Of a stretch of 64,000 nucleotides of DNA, positions 56,506 to 64,000 are shown piece after piece. A program made the translations under genes and the position numbers. Source of the DNA: Diadophis punctatus similis (lineage: Eukaryota > Chordata > Lepidosauria > Squamata > Dipsadidae); assembly GCA_023053685.1 (NCBI GenBank), contig JALIGW010000029.1:3668501-3732500 (forward strand). The letters run 5' to 3'. The notes under the pieces are model-generated. The model made no database searches, had not been told where the DNA came from, and saw only the letters and a program-made list of their open reading frames with translations. How positions within the stretch are numbered: the stretch's first letter is position 1; every line of letters starts with the position of its first letter.

Positions 56506-56942
56506 GTGTTAGTACACTTGAGCTGGGGTGTGTATTTGTTGTCCATTTGAATATGAATGCTTACTATATCATAGGTAGCATAAATTGACCAAGGAGATAC
56601 TGTAAGGAACCCTTTGCTTAACTGCACAACTAATAGGTTGAACCACTACAAATTCTACCTGTAAGCTAGAAGAAATAATAAGCATCTGTTGACTCACGAA
56701 CTTCATTCTTCATGTAGTACAAGATATTTCATTCACACAAAACATCATGAAGAAGCTTTTGGAGTTTGGGTGACAAGAGAATTCTAAGTCAAACACAGAG
56801 CAATATTTTCATATCAGACCAGTTGGATATTCCTACATCTGTCTGAAAAAAATATGGTGAAGAGGAGGAGGAGGAGAAAGATATAAGCATTTAACAGTTT
56901 ATTCAGCTAACTACGGTAGAAGTGCTCAATTAAAGTACTCAC

Positions 56943-57012
56943 CAGATTTGAAATAAAGATTCTATTTCAAAGATGAGAGATGGACCATTTGGATAGAATT
57001 TCTCATTTTATA
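56943..57012 (-). promoter_or_regulatory. TATA box and non-coding first exon, OR E
   Basis: TATAAAA (57012-57006, minus) and donor CTG|GTGAGT with the exon ending at 56943; intron 55612-56942. The TAATTA element is deleted as in unit D. Confidence 0.65.
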
Positions 57013-57796
57013 CTTTGTTTACCATTGATTAAGAACCAAGCTATTAAAATCTCAATACAATCTCTTGGCAAAATACACTTGAGGACCTACTGGGATTTCA
57101 TATTTCCACTGTATAGCTTCTATGCATAATTAGTTCAAACTTTCATTGGAATTCACTAAGAAAACTCATTATGCAGTATGAACACTTTTAATTGAAGCAT
57201 TAACTTGCAGATTGAAGGACTTTAAGATTAAAGGACCTCAATCATACCCCGAAAGCACAAGCAGTGAAGCCAAACTAATAATGGCAAAGTAGTGAAGAGA
57301 CCTGTTTTCAAATCATGCAGAATTGACAGGCCAAAGTTCCATGTCTAGTTTAACATTTTTATTGAGTTATAAGGTATTATAAAATACAAAATACAAAAGT
57401 AAAAAAGTAGGGGGGGAGAGGGAAAGAGAAGTGAGGAAAGATAGAGGGGAAAAAAAAGAAAAAGAAGCATTGACTTCTGACCCTCTCTTACAGAAAAATA
57501 AGGCATTAACATCAAATCATAACTCTTTACTTTTCCATAATAGTAGGAACAAGCCATTTCTATAAGGATCTATCAATCTAATCTGTAAAACCCAAAGTCA
57601 AAGTTTCATTCTTTTCCACATCAGGCACAAAGTTCAGAAGCATCTCCACATGGAAACAAAAGTACTTATGTTCCTTTCCTTAATCACAGTAGTCAGTTTT
57701 GCTATTTCAGCCAACTCCATCAACTTCTGCAACCATTTGTCCAAAGTGGGAATCAAAGTGTCCTCCCATTTTTGTGCATACAATAGTCTTGCTGCT

Positions 57797-58252
<456 letters not shown>

Positions 58253-58306
<54 letters not shown>

Positions 58307-58340
58307 CATACATACATGCATACATACATACATACATACA

Positions 58341-58376
<36 letters not shown>

Positions 58377-58378
58377 TG
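58253..58378. repeat. (CA)n and (CATA)n microsatellites
   Basis: About 22 CA units, then about 18 CATA units up to the left edge of the 330-bp array. Confidence 0.95.
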
Positions 58379-58408
58379 TAGGATTTTTTGCTGATAAATG
58401 AAAATAAA

Positions 58409-58467
58409 GGGAGACTATTATAGATCTATTTCAAGCTTATTTTGCTCTCGTCAGATAGCCATACCCC
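58409..58467 (-). ncRNA. Hammerhead ribozyme motif, unit 1
   Basis: Minus strand: stem I strand GGCTAT, core CTGACGA (58454-58448), stem II GAGC/GCTT with a 7-nt loop, GAAA (58432-58429), palindromic stem III ATAGATCTAT (58429-58420), cleavage after A at 58419, and stem I strand ATAGTC. All core nucleotides of the hammerhead are present. The 10.1-11.1 pair is G-U here instead of the conserved G-C, so this copy may cleave less well. Confidence 0.82.
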
Positions 58468-58469
58468 TT

Positions 58470-58534
58470 ACTGGGATTTGAACCCGGGCCGGCTTCCTTG
58501 CAGTGCAGCAACTTAACCATTAGGCCATAGGCTC
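58470..58534 (-). ncRNA. tRNA-like segment, unit 1
   Basis: Minus strand: A box TGGCCTAATGG (58527-58517) and B box GGTTCAAATCC (58484-58474), 32 bp apart, a canonical pol III internal-promoter layout. The D-arm is reminiscent of tRNA-Glu. The acceptor ends do not pair, so it is tRNA-derived (SINE-like) and not a functional tRNA. Confidence 0.75.
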
Positions 58535-58738
58535 TGTTCCCAATCAGCTCTTTCACCAGGAAAGGGTTATATATGTTTTTCTGTCGTGTTATCCTGGTGT
58601 ACCCAAATATGGGAGGGAAAGCATCACAGCTTCCTTTTTGCCTTTCAGCCCCGTCACAGGGACCATCCAGGCTGTTTTTAATATAGCCGACACACTAATC
58701 TATATGTGTAGGATTTTTTGCTGATAAATGAAAATAAA

Positions 58739-58797
58739 GGGAGACTATTATAGATCTATTTCGAGCTTATTTTGCTCTCGTCAGATAGCCATACCCC
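58739..58797 (-). ncRNA. Hammerhead ribozyme motif, unit 2
   Basis: Same architecture as unit 1 with a perfect stem II (GAGC/GCTC). Predicted cleavage between 58749 and 58748. Outer stem I can extend by CCC/GGG beyond a small internal loop, as in natural type-I hammerheads. Confidence 0.87.
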
Positions 58798-58799
58798 TT

Positions 58800-58864
58800 A
58801 CTGGGATTTGAACCCGGGCCGGCTGCCTTGCAGTGCAGCAACTTAACCATTAGGCCATAGGCTC
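58800..58864 (-). ncRNA. tRNA-like segment, unit 2
   Basis: Identical A and B boxes to unit 1, exactly 330 bp further on. Confidence 0.75.
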
Positions 58865-59068
58865 TGTTCCCAATCAGCTCTTTCACCAGGAAAGGGTTAT
58901 ATATGTTTTTCTGTCGTGTTATCCTGGTGTACCCAAATATGGGAGGGAAAGCATCACAGCTTCCTTTTTGCCTTTCAGCCCCGTCACAGGGACCATCCAG
59001 GCTGTTTTTAATATAGCCGACACACTAATCTATATGTGTAGGATTTTTTGCTGATAAATGAAAATAAA

Positions 59069-59127
59069 GGGAGACTATTATAGATCTATTTCGAGCTTAT
59101 TTTGCTCTCGTCAGATAGCCATACCCC
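59069..59127 (-). ncRNA. Hammerhead ribozyme motif, unit 3
   Basis: Identical to the unit 2 motif; predicted cleavage between 59079 and 59078, 330 nt from the unit 2 site. Confidence 0.87.
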
Positions 59128-59129
59128 TT

Positions 59130-59194
59130 ACTGGGATTTGAACCCGGGCCGGCTGCCTTGCAGTGCAGCAACTTAACCATTAGGCCATAGGCTC
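59130..59194 (-). ncRNA. tRNA-like segment, unit 3
   Basis: Same A and B boxes as units 1 and 2. Confidence 0.75.
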
Positions 59195-59398
59195 TGTTCC
59201 CAATCAGCTCTTTCACCAGGAAAGGGTTATATATGTTTTTCTGTCGTGTTATCCTGGTGTACCCAAATATGGGAGGGAAAGCATCACAGCTTCCTTTTTG
59301 CCTTTCAGCCCCGTCACAGGGACCATCCAGGCTGTTTTTAATATAGCCGACACACTAATCTATATGTGTAGGATTTTTTGCTGATAAATGAAAATAAA

Positions 59399-59457
59399 TG
59401 GAGACTATTATAGATCTATTTCGAGCTTATTTTGCTCTCGTCAGATAGCCATACCCC
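59399..59457 (-). ncRNA. Hammerhead ribozyme motif, partial unit 4
   Basis: The core and all three stems are intact; one outer stem I base is changed. The adjoining tRNA-like segment is cut after the B box, at about 59491, where L1 sequence resumes. Confidence 0.85.
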
Positions 59458-59690
59458 TTACTGGGATTTGAACCCGGGCCGGCTGCCTTGCTGTTTATAT
59501 ATATATAAACAAAGTTCCAATTTTTTTCTCCAGTTCTTTTTCCATTAGGCCCAAAAAGAAAAGTTCTGGTTTCATTTTTATCTCCATTTTCAAAATTTTC
59601 TGCATTAAAATACGAATCATACTCCAAAAATTTTTTTGCTTTATCACATGTCCACCATAGATGATAAATGTGGTGGTCTCCCATGAGAAA

Positions 59691-61078
59691 TTTATTTATT
59701 TATTTATTTTGTTATTCTTATATGCCGCCCAACTCCCGAAGGACTCAGGGCGGCGTACAACAGGGAAAGATACAAGAATAATCAAAATTACATATAATTA
59801 AAAAACAAGTACAAAATTTAAAAACAGTATTAAAACAACAACATCCATTCAGCACCATACATACTTGGGGGGTGAGCTCGAGTGGATTAAGCTGTCCCCC
59901 CCACCTGCAGGAAAAGCCATGTCTTAACGGCTTTTCGGAAGGCCAGCAGAGTGGGGATGGTCCGGGTCTCTGGGGGTAGTTGGTTCCAGAGCACGGGGCC
60001 GGCCACAGAGAAGGCTCTCCCCCTAGGGCCCGCCAGCCAGCATTGCTTGGCCGACGGGACCTGGAGGAGGCCAACTCTGTGGGCCCTAACCGGTTGGAGG
60101 GAAGTATGAGGCAGAATGCGGTCCCGAAGATATCCTGGTCCTAAGCCATGAAGGGCTTTAAAGATGGTGATCAACACCTTGAATTGGACCCGGAGACCGA
60201 TGGGCAACCAATGCAGCTGGCAGAGTATCGGTGTCATGTGGGTGTACCTTGGCACACCCACCACAGCACGCGGAGCCGCATTTTGCACCAGCTGAAGTCT
60301 CCGGATACTCTTCAAGGGTAGCCCCATGTAGAGCGCATTGCAGTAGTCCAAACGCGAGGTGACAAGGGCATGAGTGACCGTGAGTAGAGCCTCCTTCTCC
60401 AAATATGGCCACAGCTGGTGCACCAGGCGAACCTGTGCAAAGGCCCCCCTAGCCACAGCAGAAAGATGGTGGTCCAATTTTAGCTGTGGATCTAGGAGGA
60501 CCCCCAAGTTGCGGGCCTGGTCTGAGGGAGTCAGTTTCGCACCCTCAAAGACCAAGGAGGGATAGTTGTCATGGTCCTTAGGAGGCAATATCCACAGCCA
60601 CTCAGTCTTGTCGGGATTAAGTCTGAGTCTGTTCCTCCCCATCCAGATCTTAACGTCGTCCAGGCATCGGCACATTACATCAACTGCCTCCCTGAAGTCA
60701 GACGGGGTGGTGATGTACAGCTGGGTGTCGTCAGCGTACTGATGGAAACGCACCCCATGTCTGCGAATGATCTCACCCAACGGTTTCATGTAGATGTTAA
60801 ACAGGATGGGCGAGAGAACCGACCCCTGAGGCACCCCACATGATAGGGGCCTAGGGGACGATCTCTGCCCTCCTGCCAACACCGACTGCATCCGATCGGC
60901 GAGATAAGAGGAGAACCACCGCAAAACGGTGCCTCCCACTCCCAACTCGCCGAGCCGATGCAGAAGGATACCATGGTCGATGGTATCGAAAGCCGCTGAG
61001 AGGTCAAGTAGCACCAGGATGGAGGAGTTCACCCCATCCCGGGCCCGCCAGAGATCATCCATCAGGGCGACCAAGGCA
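59691..61078 (-). mobile_element. 5'-truncated L2 LINE next to an ERV LTR
   Basis: (ATTT)n tail at 59691-59708, 3' UTR (ATGCCGCCCAACTCCCGAAGG) and an open RT frame. L2 similarity stops at about 61077, directly at the retroviral LTR. Either the ERV inserted into this L2 or both meet by chance. Confidence 0.88.
59887..61074 (-). CDS. L2 reverse transcriptase 3' part, open
   Basis: 395 codons without interruption. Begins within [15 protein letters not shown], then motif [14 protein letters not shown], motif [17 protein letters not shown], motif [65 protein letters not shown] and the natural end LLAFRKAVKTWLFLQVGGTA. The first Met is internal; the endonuclease and the finger region are missing. 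It belongs to a subfamily closer to the 29.35-kb copy ([15 protein letters not shown]) than to the 13.3-kb copy. A retrotransposon remnant, but recent to judge by its intact frame. Confidence 0.9.
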   Translation of the reverse strand: MVALMDDLWRARDGVNSSILVLLDLSAAFDTIDHGILLHRLGELGVGGTVLRWFSSYLADRMQSVLAGGQRSSPRPLSCGVPQGSVLSPILFNIYMKPLGEIIRRHGVRFHQYADDTQLYITTPSDFREAVDVMCRCLDDVKIWMGRNRLRLNPDKTEWLWILPPKDHDNYPSLVFEGAKLTPSDQARNLGVLLDPQLKLDHHLSAVARGAFAQVRLVHQLWPYLEKEALLTVTHALVTSRLDYCNALYMGLPLKSIRRLQLVQNAAPRAVVGVPRYTHMTPILCQLHWLPIGLRVQFKVLITIFKALHGLGPGYLRDRILPHTSLQPVRAHRVGLLQVPSAKQCWLAGPRGRAFSVAGPVLWNQLPPETRTIPTLLAFRKAVKTWLFLQVGGTA

Positions 61079-61082
61079 GAAA

Positions 61083-61435
61083 TGAGATACGCAGGCAGGT
61101 ATCTCAGGACGGGAGCACAGAATTTTCTGTGTAACCCTCTTTTATTACATTTCAGTTCATATCCAGTTACATTCTTATGACAAAGTTAGTAAGGGGTGGG
61201 TATATACCATATATGGTCATATTGTTAGTCTACTCCTAAGTACACATCCTTCAGGTAACTTGTGCATAATGTCACGTAGGCTTTCAGGTCACGTAGGCAC
61301 TGGGGTCAGGAGATTTCAGATGAGATGAGTCACAGCCTGCTTTCCTGTCCTGCTTAGTGCCTAAGTCCAAATAGTTAATGAAGTATCAATTATACAGACT
61401 GAAGTAAAGTACTTTGTTCCCAAATTAATCCCACA
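61083..61435 (-). mobile_element. Endogenous retrovirus 3' LTR
   Basis: On the minus strand it begins TGTGGGATTA and ends ATCTCA (TG...CA, 353 bp), contains a TATATGGTATATA stretch and AATAAAAGAG, and is preceded by a polypurine tract (AAAAAAGGGGGAGA, complement of 61436-61450). This is the canonical retroviral PPT-LTR junction. The 5' LTR would lie beyond 63.3 kb but is not in the window. Confidence 0.85.
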
Positions 61436-61455
61436 TCTCCCCCTTTTTTGTTTTA

Positions 61456-61911
61456 TCAAGCGGTCCATCCTCCAATTCCAGAAGGGCTTTGGTTTCGCTG
61501 ATTAAAACGTCCTTCCTGTTGGAGAAAAGCAAGTTTTTGCACATCTGCAGGAGAGAAGGGAGACATTGAATACAACAACACAACAATAATTAAAACCGTT
61601 GGTATGAGTGACCTCAGCCAACTCCCATCAGGTAGCCAGGACCATAAGGCATCCCAGATGTCAATGATGCCACTTCCGTCTCCGGCCAGGGGGTTGACCA
61701 TGTTTTCCATATGCTCAATTGTGTGCGTGATATTATATTTATAGTCAGATACATAAGCATAACAATGTGAATGAATTAAAGCACAAACACATCCTTTAGC
61801 GGCCAATACAATATCTAAAGCATATCTATTCTGTAAGACCACTTCTCGAATTTCTCCTAATTCTTTGTTAATGAATTTCATAGCTTTAATAGTGTCATTA
61901 AACATAACCAC
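61456..61911 (-). pseudogene. ERV env, transmembrane subunit part
   Basis: Open for about 150 codons; the first Met is internal. Shows the conserved LQNRYALDI-type segment followed by a Cys-x6-Cys loop of the retroviral TM protein, then a membrane anchor (LIPTVLIIVVLLYS) and a short cytoplasmic tail that ends just before the polypurine tract. In an intact virus this subunit drives membrane fusion; here it is separated from the surface-subunit frame by a break at about 61915. The loop has one Cys where many gamma-type envelopes have a CC pair. Confidence 0.8.
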
Positions 61912-61921
61912 AGTCCAGTTA

Positions 61922-62311
61922 TTAAGTAAATATAATGTCCTGAATCAAAGGATTAGCAAACATAATCATAGTCTCCTTTTCTGAACATGCTGCATACGTG
62001 GAAACGTTTGTCCACTGATTAGACGTGCTGATACCATTTACAGTTGTAAGATTGTTTTTTATATGTGCACACCGTTTTGCTGAATCCCATACAATGGTTT
62101 GTTGGCAAGTAGTGTAATTGCCCATTTCCAAGGCATTGGCTAACAAGCCTGTGCTTTGAAAACAAAAGCGAACAGGTTCTAAAATTCTGGTAGAAACTGC
62201 ATATGTAAAGTCCAGCATGACTGGAGTGGAGTTCCATGAAGCATGAAGTGCCAGTCCTGACTTGCTGTCTGATGGAATGTGCATACAAATCCAACAATCA
62301 GTTTTATTCAA
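61922..62311 (-). pseudogene. ERV env, surface subunit remnant
   Basis: About 130 codons with a CWIC motif near the start, the CxxC used by gamma-type (and D-type) envelopes to link the surface and transmembrane subunits, and several N-x-S/T glycosylation sites. The frame stops before the transmembrane frame, and the 5' part of the surface subunit is missing or unrecognisable, so the gene is defective. Confidence 0.7.
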
Positions 62312-62399
62312 CAGCTGAGCCGCTTTATTCAGGTCTCTTACGAACGCATTGGTTTCCCAGGCCCCTGGATTGCTGGGCTTAACGTGTTAATGGGGTGAC

Positions 62400-63294
62400 A
62401 AAATAAGGGCGAACACAGCGAGAGGAGTCCAGATGATATCGCCATTGTCATTGACGGCAGCGTAGCCTCGACCCCAAGTGACAAGGGAGGCCGGGCCTTT
62501 CCACGTAGGATCAGGAAGACGGCGATAATAGACTTGCGGTCACGGGGAGTCTATAGGAGAAGCAGAAAATTTTGCCGACTTGCGGCAGTTGAATCAGGGG
62601 TTCCAGAAACATTGAGAAAATTGAGGGTAAATAGGACAAGGTTCAAGGTATTTTGTATTCCAGGCAAGCCGGGGTGATTTTCCCCTTTCTGTTTTTATTG
62701 TTTGGGATTGCCTAGAATACAGAAAGTCCGAATACAATGATTAATAATAATATGTTTAGTGACTTCACCCCTCTGTGGGGAAGCCATAATAAACCCTGAG
62801 TATGTATCAATGGAAACATAAATATATTTCCAAGGAGCAAATGATGGGTAAAAGGTGACATCCATTTGCCATAATTGACAAGTCTCCGTACCCCAGGGAT
62901 TAACCCCAAGGGGGACAGAGTGAGCTTTCAAACTGCAAGTGGGACATTGCTGAATAATAGCAGAAGCCTCTGCTACAGAAAGAGAAAATTGTTTCATCAA
63001 GGCCTTTCGATTTTGGAGAAAATAAGAGTGGCTAATCCAAGGAGTAATGAGTGACAAGGAAAGAATAGAAAGATCAGGGGGGGGGGCAAAAAGGGCAGCA
63101 GCAGCAGCTGCCCGAGAATTCCCCTCCTGGATAATACCAGGAAATGGTAGGTGACTTCTGATATGGACCGGAAAAAAGAAGGGTAAAGTCCTAGCATGAA
63201 GAAGAGATTGTAAGGTTAAAAAATAAGCTGAGAAGATTATCATCAAGAGATGGGGAAACTTGAGTCGAGAGGAATGGAAAATCCTAGTAAACAT
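62400..63294 (-). pseudogene. ERV pol remnant: RNase H end and integrase
   Basis: From the 5' side (minus): HIRSHLPFPG..EGN (end of RNase H), a zinc-binding HHCC-type segment (ending QQCPTC), the integrase core with WQMDVTFYPSF and VSIDTYSGF (first catalytic Asp), a break at about 62695, then the C-terminal DNA-binding domain PDPTWKGPASLVTWGRGYA (62540-62440). The pattern fits class II (beta/alpha-like) integrases. Frames are broken and everything upstream (gag, protease, RT) is absent by 63.3 kb. Confidence 0.8.
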
Positions 63295-63299
63295 CTATA

Positions 63300-63455
63300 A
63301 GATTAGCATTAATCCTAGATGCTAAATAAACTTCCAGGGAGAATCATGAACTAATTTACAGACACAATGAAAATCAGAAATAATATTTAACATGACAAAG
63401 TTTGAGGAAGATTAAAAGTACATTTCCCTACAAAATCTGAAGCTTTTTAATCAAA
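63300..63455. other. No recognised feature
   Basis: AT-rich DNA between the ERV and CR1; no LTR is visible here, so the ERV looks truncated rather than merely interrupted. Confidence 0.4.
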
Positions 63456-64000
63456 ATAAAATTCAATAATGAAAAAAGTAAAGTTGTATATTTAGGCAAG
63501 GAAAAAAACAAAATGCACAGGTACAGTACATGTGGTATCTTGCTCAACAGTAGTAACTGTGAGATGGATCTTGGAATTCTAGTGGACAATCATTAAAATA
63601 TTAGCCAGCTGTGTGTAGCAACTGCCAAGAAATTAACACAGTTCTAGGCTTCATTTACAGAGGAAGAGAATCAAGATCACTTGAAATATCAATACCAGTT
63701 TATAATGCCTTAATAAGCCACACCTGAAACACTGCATCCAGTTTCAGTTGCTACGATGCAAAAAAAATGTTGAGAGACTAGAAAGAATGCAGAGAAGAGC
63801 AACAAAGATAATTAGTGAAATGGAGGCTAAAACATATGAAGAATGGTTGCAGGAACTGGGCACATCCAGTTCAATGAAAATAAGGACTAAGGGAGACATG
63901 ATAGCAGTTTCCAATATCTCTGGAGTTGCTATAAAAAAAGAGACAAACTATTCTCCAAAGCACCTGAGGGTAGAACAAAAAGCAATGGGTGGAAACTAAT
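63456..64000 (+). mobile_element. CR1 LINE, C-terminal ORF2 region (runs off the window)
   Basis: Contains the CR1 landmarks LLR.KKNVERLERMQRRATKII (63745-63815) and a degraded LGTSSSMKIRTKGDMI segment, preceded by the usual L.CNQLTGAK-type region with stops. Old, non-functional copy. Confidence 0.8.

Larger units (their letters stand above)
54039..57344 (-). repeat. Tandem OR unit E
   Basis: Starts at ACACATTTACACAGCAAAAAC, as in the 3' flank of D, and ends at ATGCAGAATTGACAGGCC. Contains OR E with its LINE insertion, an intronic SINE and the promoter exon. Confidence 0.8.
58381..59491 (-). repeat. 330-bp tandem array: hammerhead ribozyme plus tRNA-like segment
   Basis: Monomers begin (plus strand) GGATTTTTTGCTGATAAATG at 58381, 58711, 59041 and 59371: exactly 330 bp three times, then a partial fourth of 121 bp. 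The monomers are almost identical; the differences I see are A/G in the GAAA-proximal stem II base and CTTCC/CTGCC in unit 1, and AATGG/AAGGG in unit 4. The minus strand is functional: tRNA-like head, hammerhead, then about 170 bp of unknown sequence. No ORF. The array lies within an L1 between microsatellites. Confidence 0.93.

Noticed and set aside
58470..58534. Functional tRNA gene
   Set aside because: A and B boxes are good but the acceptor arms do not pair and the anticodon arm is irregular; tRNA-derived, not tRNA.
58381..59491. CRISPR-like array
   Set aside because: Units are contiguous 330-bp copies without spacers in a vertebrate genome.

Overview
The window looks like repeat-rich chromosomal DNA from a squamate reptile, most likely a snake. 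The evidence is a tandem array of single-coding-exon olfactory receptor (OR) genes in a background of L2/CR1, BovB (RTE), L1, hAT and Tc1 elements, Ty3/gypsy fragments, an endogenous retrovirus, reptile-type tRNA SINEs, and very long microsatellites that often grow from LINE tails. I see no unique-copy gene other than ORs. All names rest on motif recognition and recall; no search was run.

Layout. 0-12.9 kb holds LINE relics, a chimeric OR pseudogene (3836-4830), a Helitron-like 5' end, hAT and palindromic MITEs, one OR of a separate subfamily (8196-9122), and a ~1.2 kb block present twice (1590-2828 and 10086-11953). 12.9-15.3 kb is a young L2 nested in an old L2. From 15.4 to 57.4 kb, five paralogous OR units, all on the minus strand, repeat: A (OR 16734-17669), B (22456-23391), C (35236-36171), D (45294-46229) and E (54600-55598). 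Each unit has the same upstream architecture: a TATA box, a short non-coding first exon ending in a GT splice donor, an intron of 1.0-1.9 kb, and an acceptor about 14 bp before the ATG. Later insertions separate the units: BovB with a 3.3-kb hAT inside it (25.0-28.8 kb), an L2 in an old L1 (29.35-30.9 kb), a MITE with internal tandem repeats (33.3-34.2 kb), a gypsy element with two nested L2s (39.3-43.8 kb), an L1 that has ORF1 but no ORF2 (47.9-51.3 kb), and Tc1 plus gypsy remnants (52.2-54.0 kb).

57.3-64 kb holds an L1 relic interrupted by microsatellites, a MITE and a 330-bp tandem array (58381-59491), then an L2 with an intact 3' reading frame, the 3' part of an endogenous retrovirus on the minus strand, and a CR1 at the right edge.

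The most interesting observation is the 330-bp array. Read on the minus strand, each monomer contains a complete type-I hammerhead ribozyme core next to a tRNA-like segment with A and B boxes. The three full monomers are nearly identical and exactly 330 bp apart, as expected for a self-cleaving, possibly retrotransposed circular RNA (retrozyme-like) rather than an ordinary satellite. Second in interest are the ORF2-less, HAL1-like L1 with a perfect 17-bp target-site duplication, a LINE insertion that has rewritten the C-terminus of OR E, and the OR chimera near 4.2 kb.
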